Assembly (NCBI RefSeq): GCF_003598715.1
Contig: NZ_QZFU01000013.1
Coordinates: 180,692-244,691, forward strand
Direction: 5' to 3'
Length of the DNA: 64,000 bases
Source: Nocardia panacis
GTDB lineage: Bacteria; Actinomycetota; Actinomycetes; Mycobacteriales; Mycobacteriaceae
Shown here: piece after piece, positions 35,540 to 44,213 of the stretch
Numbering within the stretch: the stretch's first letter is position 1
Layout of the letters: each line of letters begins with the position of its first letter
Translations under genes and position numbers: made by a program
The notes under the pieces: generated by a model
Told to the model about the DNA's origin: nothing
The model's input: the letters and a program-made list of their open reading frames with translations, nothing else
The model's database searches: none

Positions 35540-36673
35540 TCACGACACTTCGGGGCACCGGGGCTGCGTTTCGGTGCGGGTTCCGGTGGCGGCGCAGTGG
35601 CGGATGGTGTCGAGGAGCCGGTGCAGGTGCAGGGCGGCAGCGAAATCGGGGACGGTGCGTTCGCCGGTGCGCAGGTCGGTGGCCAGGCGGGCGTAGAGGG
35701 CGGCGACGTTGCGGACTTCGACCGGCAAAGCGCCGGTGGGGGATTCGGTGAGATCCTGCCAGGTGGAATCCGGGCCTCGGGAGCCGAGGACGCGCAGGTC
35801 GCTCATCTGGATGCCGCCCGGACCGGACGGGGGTGCGCTGACGACGACGAGATCGCCTTCGGTGCCGGAGATCTCGATTCGGGTGCGGCCGTCGGTGAGT
35901 TTGCCGTCGTGGATGTGGGCGGAGACGACCGCGCCGCCGGCGGTGACGCCGTGCAGGAGCAGGTGATCGGGGCTGGTCGCCGCGACGGGTTCGCCGGATT
36001 CGGCGACGACGAGGCGGGGATGGCGCACGGCGAGGTCGGCGGTGAGCGCGGTCAGGTCGCCGATGAGGTATTCGAGGGCGTCGAGGGTGTGTCCGCCCGC
36101 GACTTCGAGCAGGCCGGCGCCGTTGTCGGCGTCGAGGGTGTAGGCGGCCCACTGCGGTATCCGACCGTCGGCGCCCTTGCCGCGCGCCGCGTACACGGTG
36201 GCCGAGACGACCTGTCCCACATAGCCTTCCGCCAGCAGGGCGCGGGCGCGCCGGACGGCGGGGGACAGGCGGGCCTGCAATCCGACGACGTGGCGGCGGT
36301 CGGAGTCGGCCGCGAGTGCCGCCGCGGCCGCGGCTTCGGCGGTGGTGCGGGTGAGCGGCCATTCGCAGTAGACGTGTTTGCCCGCCGCCTGCGCGGCCGC
36401 GATCAGTTCGGTGTGCGCGGGGACCTTCACCGTGATCACGACCAGATCGACCTCCGGATGTTCGGCCAGTTCGCGGGCGTCGGTGCAGGCATGCGCCGCC
36501 CCGAACACCCGCGCGGCCCGCTCGGCGCTGTCGCGGCGGCTGGTGCCGACGGCGGTGAGTTCGAACTCCGGCAGCGTGCGCAGGGCGGGGATGTGCGCCC
36601 GCGCGGCCCATCCCCGTTCCGGACTCGCGCCGAGGACACCCACCCGGATCTTGTTCGACACATCCACTCCCAT
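35540..36673 (-). CDS. Gfo/Idh/MocA-family oxidoreductase
   Basis: A 377-aa NAD(P)-dependent dehydrogenase. The N-terminal Rossmann domain begins IRVGVLGASPERGWAARAHI and has the EKP-like motif as CEWPLTRT (Trp in place of Lys), which could alter catalysis. The C-terminal domain carries EVAGGHTLDALEYLIGD. The substrate may be a sugar or inositol. It diverges from the TetR gene across a 70-base region with two matching operator-like palindromes. Confidence 0.88.
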   Translation of the reverse strand: MGVDVSNKIRVGVLGASPERGWAARAHIPALRTLPEFELTAVGTSRRDSAERAARVFGAAHACTDARELAEHPEVDLVVITVKVPAHTELIAAAQAAGKHVYCEWPLTRTTAEAAAAAALAADSDRRHVVGLQARLSPAVRRARALLAEGYVGQVVSATVYAARGKGADGRIPQWAAYTLDADNGAGLLEVAGGHTLDALEYLIGDLTALTADLAVRHPRLVVAESGEPVAATSPDHLLLHGVTAGGAVVSAHIHDGKLTDGRTRIEISGTEGDLVVVSAPPSGPGGIQMSDLRVLGSRGPDSTWQDLTESPTGALPVEVRNVAALYARLATDLRTGERTVPDFAAALHLHRLLDTIRHCAATGTRTETQPRCPEVS

Positions 36674-36680
36674 CGATAAA

Positions 36681-36734
36681 CGGACCAAAGGAGTCCGATT
36701 ACGCAACCCTAGCTAAACGGACGCCGATGGTCCA
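36681..36734. promoter_or_regulatory. Two matching palindromes, probable TetR operators
   Basis: CGGAC-N7-GTCC occurs at 36681-36696 and again at 36718-36733. Both are preceded by TAAA (taaacggac). The copies are 37 bases apart. They lie between the divergent oxidoreductase and TetR genes, where an autoregulator would bind. Confidence 0.65.
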
Positions 36735-36743
36735 CTTGCTAGA

Positions 36744-37352
36744 GTGATCGACATGCGCGCCGTCGACCGACTGCTGTCCGACACCCCCGACACCCCCCGC
36801 GCCGATGCCCGCCGCAACCTCGAACGCCTCATCGCCGCCGCCCGCACCGCCCTCGCCGACACCGGCGTCACCGTCACCGCGGGCGAGATCGCGCGCCGCG
36901 CCGGCGTCGGAAAGGGCACCTTCTACCGTCGCGTCCCCTCCCTCGACACCCTCCTGCACGCCGTGCTCCACGAGATCCTCACCGAGATCACCACTGCCGC
37001 CGAACGCGCCGACACCGACCCGGACCCCTGGCGCGGATTCACCGAATTCGCCACCGCCTACGTCGGATTGCGCGCCGAGAGCTGCGGCGTCAACGACATC
37101 CTCACCACCCCGGCCCCCGACCTCGACGCCACCGTCGCCGACATCCGCGACGCCCTGCACCGCCTGGTCGCCCGCGCCCAGCACGCCGGAGTCCTGCGCG
37201 CCGACCTCACCTGGCACGACATCGCCTTCGTCCTCGCCGCCGTCCCCACCCCACCGAGCACCCTCGGCCTCACCGCCGCCCCCGACCAGTGGACCCGCAC
37301 CCTGCGCATCGTCCTCGACGGACTCAGACCCGCCCCGGATCCGGCCCAGTAG
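36744..37352 (+). CDS. TetR-family regulator
   Basis: A 202-aa regulator with a helix-turn-helix (VTVTAGEIARRAGVGKGTFY, RRVPSLDTLLHAVLHE) and a TetR_C-type ligand domain. It diverges from the Gfo/Idh/MocA gene and probably represses it and itself through the two palindromes between them. The 3' end overlaps a convergent small gene by 29 bases. Confidence 0.9.
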   Translation: MIDMRAVDRLLSDTPDTPRADARRNLERLIAAARTALADTGVTVTAGEIARRAGVGKGTFYRRVPSLDTLLHAVLHEILTEITTAAERADTDPDPWRGFTEFATAYVGLRAESCGVNDILTTPAPDLDATVADIRDALHRLVARAQHAGVLRADLTWHDIAFVLAAVPTPPSTLGLTAAPDQWTRTLRIVLDGLRPAPDPAQ

Positions 37353-37572
37353 GGCCGACGGCGAAGAAAACCGCATTCGGTCTGCGGAATTCCCACGGCA
37401 GTTCGTCATCCGACCAGTCCTGATGGACGCCCCAATCGAGATGCCCGACGCCCTCACCCACGATCACACGCCAGGTCAGTGGCTGCAATTTCGCGATCAC
37501 CCGACAGGGAACGCTTCCGGCGACCCTGGTCCGGTGGCATTCGTAACGCACGGCCGTCAGATTACCGGCCAT
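37324..37572 (-). CDS. Hypothetical small protein
   Basis: An 82-aa frame on the minus strand with natural composition (TWRVIVGEGVGHLDWGVHQD, WSDDELPWEFRRPNAVFFAV). It converges on the TetR gene. No family recognised and no clear ribosome site, but the residue pattern is far better than the frames on the opposite strand. Confidence 0.5.
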   Translation of the reverse strand: MAGNLTAVRYECHRTRVAGSVPCRVIAKLQPLTWRVIVGEGVGHLDWGVHQDWSDDELPWEFRRPNAVFFAVGPTGPDPGRV

Positions 37573-37677
37573 CCGCCACTGTTCGACTTCCCGCGTTCAT
37601 TCTTCGACAGCGCGGCACACTCGGCAGGCGTTCGGGGCGGCATCGAAATCGGTTTGGTCGCCGCCGCGGTCCGTGAC

Positions 37678-38241
37678 ATGATCCGGCCCGTGAACGGTAG
37701 GGACGGTGGCGTGTTGGTGGATCTCGATCTGGATGCGATCAGTCGGTGGGCCGCAGAGGTTTCCGTCGCAGCAGAGCGGCGCCCGATCTCCCGGCACATC
37801 GATGAATTCGGGGTCGAGGACGTGGGCATGCGGGACCCCGCCCGACTACTCGGGAACAGCGCGAGCGCCTTCGAGGCACTCTGTCGAGGTGTCGACCGGA
37901 CGAATCGGCTGGGCGTCGCCGCCGGTCTGGTTCTTCCATTGGAGGTGACCGACGCGCTGCCCGCACCGAGGTCACTGCGCACCGGGATCGACTTTCTGCG
38001 CGAACATCTGCATCGAGACGAACCGCCCGGCCTCTATCTGCTGCCCGTGGACAGTTTCAGCCAGTGGTCCGATCGCGACGAAGACTATCGGTTCCCCTTC
38101 GATCCTCGAAGTGTTGTCGACATTCCGGTCGATTCGGCATTCGTCCGATACCTGCGAAGCGACAACGAGATCGCGATCGACGACGTCTACCACGGGGCGA
38201 TCTATTTGATCCGATCACCCAAGGCGCAACCCGTCGGATAA
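37678..38241 (+). CDS. Hypothetical protein
   Basis: A 187-aa soluble protein. Segments: GGVLVDLDLDAISRWAAEVS, LEVTDALPAPRSLRTGIDFL, GLYLLPVDSFSQWSDRDEDY, FVRYLRSDNEIAIDDVYHGA. No signal peptide or known motif. The start is uncertain (ATG 37678 or GTG 37690), and the frame stays open much further upstream. Function unknown. Confidence 0.6.
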   Translation: MIRPVNGRDGGVLVDLDLDAISRWAAEVSVAAERRPISRHIDEFGVEDVGMRDPARLLGNSASAFEALCRGVDRTNRLGVAAGLVLPLEVTDALPAPRSLRTGIDFLREHLHRDEPPGLYLLPVDSFSQWSDRDEDYRFPFDPRSVVDIPVDSAFVRYLRSDNEIAIDDVYHGAIYLIRSPKAQPVG

Positions 38242-38264
38242 CGGACCAGGTGGCCCGCGGAAGA

Positions 38265-39173
38265 TCAGCGTCGGAGGGCGGCGAGAACCGTGCGGGCCTG
38301 ATGGTCGGCGCCGAGCTGATTGGGGTGGAACGGGACCGCCGGGCCGACCGGGTTGACAGACAAGGGAATCAGACCTTCGACCCAGCGGACGCCGGGGGCC
38401 TGGCAGGCGTCGTGCCCGCCGCTCCCGGCGTAGGTGTCGACGAATTCCACCTTTTGGGCACGCGCCACCTCGGCGAGCATCCGGTCCAGTTCCAGGAGTT
38501 TGTTCCCCAACCAGCTCGCGTCCGCGTCCGAGATCGGAATGACCGGGAAACAGCCGCCCGTCGTGCCGATACCAGCCAGATAGTCGACCAGCAGGATCCG
38601 GGCGCGCGGCGCACGCGCGCGGATACCGTCGATGGCGGCCGAGATCTTCGGCGCGGCGGCCGCGATCCGCTGCGTCATCGCGTCCACACCGTCGCGCACG
38701 TATGTGTCCCGGCACACCGCCGTGCCGGGATCGCCTGTCACGCATTCGGAGACAGCGGACGCCAAGCCGATATCGTTGCCGCCGATCTCCAATGTCACCA
38801 GATCCGTGCCCGGCCCGAGCCGATCGAACTGCGGCGGATTGTCCGCGCCCACCGGAAGCGATTGCGGCTCGGTCAAATTCGCGGTCGTCGCCCCACCACA
38901 GGTGGCATCGACGAACCGCGCGGGCCCCAATGCCGCCGCGACCTGCTTCGGATAGTTGCCCGCGCTCTGCGCACATCCCACCGGCACGAACCGCGCACTC
39001 ACCTGACTCAGCGTCGCGTCGGCAGCCCACGAATCACCCAGCGCCACATACTCGCCCACACCCGACGCCTCCGCCGCCGCAGGCCCCGCACCCCCACTCG
39101 CGAGCACCACCGCACCCGCCACCAGACCCGACACCACCCGACCCGTTCCGCCTCTTGACACGCCGACAGTCAA
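38265..39173 (-). CDS. Secreted SGNH/GDSL lipase
   Basis: A 302-aa secreted esterase. A signal peptide (GLVAGAVVLASGGAGPAAAE) precedes the GDS block (YVALGDSWAADA). Block III is EIGGNDIG, and the catalytic His lies near the C-terminus (PFHPNQLGADHQ). Three Cys pairs fit the disulfides of Streptomyces-type SGNH lipases. It acts outside the cell on esters or lipids. Confidence 0.9.
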   Translation of the reverse strand: MTVGVSRGGTGRVVSGLVAGAVVLASGGAGPAAAEASGVGEYVALGDSWAADATLSQVSARFVPVGCAQSAGNYPKQVAAALGPARFVDATCGGATTANLTEPQSLPVGADNPPQFDRLGPGTDLVTLEIGGNDIGLASAVSECVTGDPGTAVCRDTYVRDGVDAMTQRIAAAAPKISAAIDGIRARAPRARILLVDYLAGIGTTGGCFPVIPISDADASWLGNKLLELDRMLAEVARAQKVEFVDTYAGSGGHDACQAPGVRWVEGLIPLSVNPVGPAVPFHPNQLGADHQARTVLAALRR

Positions 39174-39707
39174 CCGTCACCCCACCCACCTGCGCAACCC
39201 GACCCCGAAACCCCCACGCCCGCAATCCTTTCACCGCACGCAATTCCGCACGCGGTGCACCGAAACGCCCGAGCCCAACATTCGCCTGCCGAACCCGAAC
39301 CCATTCGACAGGCGATACGTGCATCGACGATTCCGCTGCGGATTCCAGGATTCGGCGGGCCGACCACGCAGCCCCTCGGTTCATCGCGATTCGCCGACTC
39401 GGGCGCAGGGAGCCGGGCCGCATCAGGCGCGCCCCCGGATATGGTCCGCCTCATACGACGGGACCCGACTGATACGACGCCGCGGACCCACCTCGCGCCC
39501 GCCGGGGAATCCATGCGAACCACCGTCACGGTGCTCACCGGCGAACAGTGGCTTCCCCCTTCCACTTTCAACATATATCGCACAGGGGGCCTTGCGGCAA
39601 GACCCGGGTCGGGGTGCAGAATCTCCGGGCGAAGCCGGGACCTGCGGGTTTCGCGGCATAGGGTCGGGCACGGCCGCGATCGACAACCGACGTACTTGGG
39701 AGATGCA
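39174..39707. other. Promoter region between the lipase and rph genes
   Basis: A 534-base region holding the rifamycin-associated element at 39587-39605 and the divergent promoters. I see no convincing gene in it. Confidence 0.5.
39587..39605 (+). promoter_or_regulatory. Rifamycin-associated element (RAE)
   Basis: GGGCCTTGCGGCAAGACCC is a 19-base near-palindrome (8 of 9 pairs around a central G). It closely matches the known RAE, GGGGCTTGCGGCAAGGCCC as I recall it, found upstream of rifamycin-inactivation genes in actinobacteria. It lies 103 bases before the rph start, so expression should be rifamycin-inducible. Confidence 0.8.
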
Positions 39708-42299
39708 GTGGTTGATACCGACAGCGGCGCGACGACCTACGTGCTGGGTTTCGAACAGATCGATCGTGGGCGGATCGCGCTGGTCGGCGGGAAGGGCGCG
39801 AACCTGGGGGAGTTGTCGCGGATCGAGGGCACGCGCGTGCCCGCCGGCTTCTGCGTGACCACCGACGCCTACCGTCGTGTGGTCGCGGACGCGCTGGAGG
39901 ATCGGCTCGATCAACTGTCGCATCCGAATATCGAGAACCTGGCAGCGCTCGCCGCCGACGCTCGCCGAATCATCGAGGCGATCCCGATTCCCGACGAGGT
40001 GGCGGTGGCGATCGCCGGCCGCCTGGATGCGAACACGGCCTACGCCGTACGGTCCAGCGCCACTGCCGAAGACCTGCCGACCGCGTCGTTCGCGGGCCAG
40101 CAGGACACCTTCCTGAACATCATCGGACCCGAGGCCGTCCTCGAACATGTCCGATTGTGCTGGGCGTCCCTGTTCACCGAACGCGCCGTCGCCTACCGCG
40201 TGCGCAACGGGTTCGACCACCGCAAGGTCCACATGGCCGTGGTGGTGCAGCGGATGGTGTTCCCGGAGGTGTCGGGCATCCTGTTCACCGCCGACCCCCT
40301 CTCCGGCAACCGCGGGATCGCCAGTATCGACGCCGGTTTCGGCCTCGGCGAGGCCATGGTGTCCGGTCTGGTGAACACCGACGTCTACAAGGTCCGCGAC
40401 GACACGCTGATCGAGAAGACGATCGCCACCAAACATCTCGCCCTGCACGCCGCCCCCGAAGGCGGAACACGAGAGCACACCCTCGCCCCCGAGCTGCGGC
40501 GACAACCCGCACTGACCGACGAGCGAGCCATCCGGCTCGCGCATCTGGGACGCCGCGTCGAAGCGCACTTCGGCGCGCCTCAGGACATCGAATGGTGCCT
40601 GACCGGCGACGAATTCCGGATCGTGCAGAGCAGGCCCATCACCGCCCTGTTCCCCGTCCCACCCACCGACGACGCCGACAATCACATCTATCTTTCCGTC
40701 GGCCACCAGCAGATGATGACCGACCCGATGAAACCCCTGGGCCTGTCCATCTGGCAGCTCACCACACCTCGCCCGATGGCCGAGGCGGGCGGACGACTGT
40801 TCGTCGACGCCACCGACCGCCTCGCCTCGGCGACCGGTCGCGCCCAGTTCCTCGAATTCTCCGGAAAAACCGATCCGCTGATGCGCGACGCCCTGCTGAG
40901 CGTCCTCGAACGCGGCGACTTCGACCTGACTCCGCCCGAGCGGGAACCCGGCGAACTGCTCCCCGGCCGCGACGCGGACCCCATCGACACCGACCCCGCG
41001 ATCGTCGCGGACCTGATCGCCCGCACCCGCACCTCCCTGGCCGTCCTGGACCGCGACATCCGGGAAAAATACGGACCCGAACTGTTCGACTTCATCCTGG
41101 CCGACTTCCGGGAACTGCGCCGACTCATGTCCGATCCGCGCAGCCATCAGGCGATCCTCGCGGGAACGGACGCGACCTGGTGGCTCAACGAACAGATGCG
41201 AACCTGGCTGGGCGAACCGAACGCCGCCGACATCCTCAGCCAGTCCGCCCCCGACAACATCACCTCGGAGATGGGACTCGACCTGCTCGACGTCGCCGAC
41301 GCCGTCCGCCCGCACCCGCACGTGGTCGAATTCCTGCGCGGCGCCGACAACGACACCTTCCTCGACGAACTGCCCGAACTCCCCGGCGGTCGCGAAGCAT
41401 CCGCCGCGATCCGCTGCTACCTCGACAAATACGGGATGCGCTGCGTCGGGGAGATCGACATCACCCGACCGCGCTGGAGCGAACACCCCACCGCCCTGCT
41501 GCCCGCCCTGCTCACCAATATCGACAACTTCCCGCCCGGTGAGAGCCGACGCCGCTTCGAACGGGGACTCAACGAAGCGGCGAAAAAGGAAGACGAACTG
41601 CTCCAACGCCTCCGCTCCCTCCCGGACGGCGCCGCGAAAGCCGAACAGACCAAGGCGATGATCGACCGCCTGCGCACCTTCGTCGGCTACCGCGAATTCC
41701 CCAAGTACGGCATCGTCAGCCGCTACTTCGTCTACAAGAAGGCCCTGCTCGCCGAGGCCGACCGGCAAGTCGAGGCGGGCGTCCTGCGAGACCGCGAAGA
41801 CATCCACTACCTCCGGCTCCAGGAATTCCACGACGTCGCCCGCACCGGAAAGGTCGACAACCGACTCATCCGCGCCCGCGAAGAAGCGTTCCGCGCCTAC
41901 CAAACCCTCACCCCGCCAAGGGTGCTCACCTCCGACGGCGAAACCTTCTCCGGCTCCTACCGCCGCGAGAACCTCCCCGCCGACGCCCTCGCCGGCCTGC
42001 CCGTCTCCACCGGCACCGTCGAAGGCCGCGCCCGCGTCGTCGGGGACCTGACCGAAGCCGACCTCGCACCCGGCGACATCCTCGTCACCGCCTACACCGA
42101 TCCCAGTTGGTCGCCCGTATTCGTCACCCTCGGTGGACTCGTCACCGAAGTCGGCGGCCTGCTGACCCACGGCGCGGTCATCGCCAGGGAATACGGCCTG
42201 CCGGCCGTCGTCGGAGTCGCGGATGCCACCCGACTGATCCGCGACGGACAACGCATCCGCGTCAACGGAACCGACGGCTACGTCGAGATCTTGCCGTAG
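39708..42299 (+). CDS. rph: Rifamycin phosphotransferase
   Basis: An 863-aa dikinase-type enzyme that inactivates rifamycins by phosphorylation with ATP. The ATP-grasp N-terminus (RIALVGGKGANLGELSRIEG, YAVRSSATAEDLPTASFAGQ) is followed by a rifamycin-binding middle part. The C-terminal swivelling domain carries the phosphocarrier His, about residue 821 (GGLLTHGAVIAREYG). The GTG start at 39708 has GGGAG upstream and gives the usual length. The RAE upstream supports rifamycin phosphotransferase over PEP synthase. Confidence 0.93.
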   Translation: MVDTDSGATTYVLGFEQIDRGRIALVGGKGANLGELSRIEGTRVPAGFCVTTDAYRRVVADALEDRLDQLSHPNIENLAALAADARRIIEAIPIPDEVAVAIAGRLDANTAYAVRSSATAEDLPTASFAGQQDTFLNIIGPEAVLEHVRLCWASLFTERAVAYRVRNGFDHRKVHMAVVVQRMVFPEVSGILFTADPLSGNRGIASIDAGFGLGEAMVSGLVNTDVYKVRDDTLIEKTIATKHLALHAAPEGGTREHTLAPELRRQPALTDERAIRLAHLGRRVEAHFGAPQDIEWCLTGDEFRIVQSRPITALFPVPPTDDADNHIYLSVGHQQMMTDPMKPLGLSIWQLTTPRPMAEAGGRLFVDATDRLASATGRAQFLEFSGKTDPLMRDALLSVLERGDFDLTPPEREPGELLPGRDADPIDTDPAIVADLIARTRTSLAVLDRDIREKYGPELFDFILADFRELRRLMSDPRSHQAILAGTDATWWLNEQMRTWLGEPNAADILSQSAPDNITSEMGLDLLDVADAVRPHPHVVEFLRGADNDTFLDELPELPGGREASAAIRCYLDKYGMRCVGEIDITRPRWSEHPTALLPALLTNIDNFPPGESRRRFERGLNEAAKKEDELLQRLRSLPDGAAKAEQTKAMIDRLRTFVGYREFPKYGIVSRYFVYKKALLAEADRQVEAGVLRDREDIHYLRLQEFHDVARTGKVDNRLIRAREEAFRAYQTLTPPRVLTSDGETFSGSYRRENLPADALAGLPVSTGTVEGRARVVGDLTEADLAPGDILVTAYTDPSWSPVFVTLGGLVTEVGGLLTHGAVIAREYGLPAVVGVADATRLIRDGQRIRVNGTDGYVEILP

Positions 42300-42400
42300 C
42301 ACGCTCGAAAAAGACCATCCGCCATGACGACCCACGCACCGTCGCCTATGCTGACGGCAACAGCCCAAGCCGACACAACCGAATAGCAGGCCGCGAAGAG

Positions 42401-42590
42401 TCGTCGCGGGAGAGTTCACGCGTAGGGAAGTTCACCTGCGCGGGACGCCGAAGGAGCAAACTCCCCGGAATCTCTCAGGTACAGGTACCGCATCGACCAG
42501 GCCACTCTGAAAAGCAGGCGCACCCGCGCCTCACCCACGGTGCAAACCGCTTCTCGCGGTGAAGCTCTCAGGTCCCATGACAGAGGGGGA
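42401..42590 (+). promoter_or_regulatory. Tandem glycine riboswitch (gcvT motif)
   Basis: Two aptamers in series. The first has GCGGGAGAG, CGCCGAAGGAGCAA, TCTCTCAGGTA and ACTCTG (about 42406-42509). The second has CACGGTGCAAACC, GCTCTCAGGTCCCATGACAG and AGGGGGA (about 42520-42590). These are the conserved cores of glycine aptamers. It ends 47 bases before gcvT and should switch that operon on when glycine is abundant. Confidence 0.9.
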
Positions 42591-42637
42591 GTATCCGACC
42601 AACCGGGCCGAGACGCCCGGCTACCAGAGGATCTCCC

Positions 42638-43744
42638 ATGACCGTCCGCGACGCGCGCGCGAGCACGCCCCTGACCGACCTGCACACCCGCCTCGGCGCC
42701 ACCCTGACCGACTACGCGGGTTGGCGCATGCCCCTGCGCTACGACAGCGAACTGGCCGAACACCACGCCGTCCGCACCGCCGCCGGACTCTTCGACCTGT
42801 CCCACATGGGGGAGATCGAGATCACCGGCCCCGAGGCCGGACGCATGCTCGACCACGCCCTCACCGGACACCTCTCCGCCGTCGCGGTCGGCCGCGCCCG
42901 CTACACCATGCTCTGCCACGACAACGGCGCCATCCTCGACGACCTCGTCGTCTACCACACCGACCCGGACCGCTACCTCGTCGTCGCCAACGCCGCCAAC
43001 ACCACCGTCGTGCACATCCTGTTGCGCGACCGCGCCCACGGCTTCGCCGTCGAGGTCACCGACCGCACCCGCGAACACGCCCTGCTCGCCGTCCAAGGTC
43101 CCGGCGCCGCCGCCATTCTCGCCCCGCTCACCGGCACCGACCCCACGAGCCTGAAGTACTACTCCGCCACCCGAACCACCCTCGCCGACACCCCGATCCT
43201 GCTCGCCCGCACCGGATACACCGGCGAGGACGGCTTCGAGATCTACTGTCCACCCGAGGTCGCGACCCACCTGTGGCAGACCATCACCGAGGCCGGAACG
43301 CCGCACGGACTGCGGCCCGCCGGGCTCGCCGCCCGCGACACCCTGCGCCTGGAAGCGGGAATGCCGCTCTACGGCAACGAACTCCACGTCGGACTCACCC
43401 CGTACGAGGCCGGACTCGGCCGCGTCGTCGCCCACCGCAAACCCGGCGACTTCGTCGGCCGCACCGCCCTCGCCCACCGCCGCGACACCGGCCCGCAACG
43501 GCTGCTCGTCGGCCTCATCGCCGACGGCCGTCGCGCGGGGCGCCACGGCTACCGGGTCCTCGCGGGCGACCGCGTCATCGGCGAGATCACCAGCGGCGCA
43601 CTCTCACCCACCCTCGGCCACCCCATCGCCATGGCCCTGCTCGACCTCGACCACACCGAGCCCGGCACGCCGGTCGACATCGACCTGCGCGGACAGCGCC
43701 TCCCCGCCGCGGTCACCACGCTGCCCTTCTACACACGTTCCTGA
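42638..43744 (+). CDS. gcvT: Aminomethyltransferase GcvT
   Basis: A 368-aa T-protein of the glycine cleavage system; it moves the methylene group from the lipoyl arm of GcvH to tetrahydrofolate. Family segments are clear (DYAGWRMPLRY, GLFDLSHMGEIEITG, ARTGYTGEDGFEIYCPPE, GLAARDTLRLEAGMPLYGNE). It follows the tandem glycine riboswitch. The operon continues with gcvH and sdaA. The P-protein gene is not in the window. Confidence 0.96.
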   Translation: MTVRDARASTPLTDLHTRLGATLTDYAGWRMPLRYDSELAEHHAVRTAAGLFDLSHMGEIEITGPEAGRMLDHALTGHLSAVAVGRARYTMLCHDNGAILDDLVVYHTDPDRYLVVANAANTTVVHILLRDRAHGFAVEVTDRTREHALLAVQGPGAAAILAPLTGTDPTSLKYYSATRTTLADTPILLARTGYTGEDGFEIYCPPEVATHLWQTITEAGTPHGLRPAGLAARDTLRLEAGMPLYGNELHVGLTPYEAGLGRVVAHRKPGDFVGRTALAHRRDTGPQRLLVGLIADGRRAGRHGYRVLAGDRVIGEITSGALSPTLGHPIAMALLDLDHTEPGTPVDIDLRGQRLPAAVTTLPFYTRS

Positions 43745-43835
43745 AAACCCCACGCCACCAACGCCCAACCGCCACACCGGCGGTGTCCCCGGCATGACCG
43801 CCGAGACCTACGCGGCACACCCGAAAGGCCACCCC

Positions 43836-44213
43836 ATGACCATCCCCGCCCACCTCCGGTACACCGTCGACCACGAATGGCTCGCCCTCGACGGCGACAC
43901 CGCCACCATCGGCGTCACCGCCCACGCCGCCGCGGCGCTCGGCGATATCGTGCACATCCAACTCCCGACCGTCGGCGACCGGGTCACCGCCGAAACCCCG
44001 TGCGGCGAAATCGAATCCACCAAATCCGTCAGCGACCTGTTCGCCCCGGCCACCGGCGCCGTCACCGCCGTCAACCCGGACGCGGTCGCCAACCCGGAAC
44101 TGCTCAACACCGACCCCTACGGCGCGGGCTGGCTGCTGCGCATCCGCGTCGAACACCTGGCCGAGGTCCTCGACGCCGCCGCCTACGCCGCCCACATCGG
44201 GGAACACCAGTGA
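43836..44213 (+). CDS. gcvH: Glycine cleavage system H protein
   Basis: A 125-aa lipoyl carrier. The lipoylation Lys is in [12 protein letters not shown], and the N-terminus ([20 protein letters not shown]) is typical. ATG 43836 has GAAAGG upstream and fits the family length better than the upstream ATG at 43794. The stop overlaps the GTG of sdaA (GTGA). Confidence 0.95.
   Translation: MTIPAHLRYTVDHEWLALDGDTATIGVTAHAAAALGDIVHIQLPTVGDRVTAETPCGEIESTKSVSDLFAPATGAVTAVNPDAVANPELLNTDPYGAGWLLRIRVEHLAEVLDAAAYAAHIGEHQ

Noticed and set aside
39708..42299. PEP synthase
   Set aside because: The domain order (ATP-grasp, long middle domain, His domain at the very end), the length and the upstream RAE all fit rifamycin phosphotransferase.
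39423..42419. A 998-codon minus-strand gene opposite rph
   Set aside because: It is the mirror of the rph gene. The composition is Gly/Val/Asp-rich without motifs, while the plus strand gives a full enzyme.
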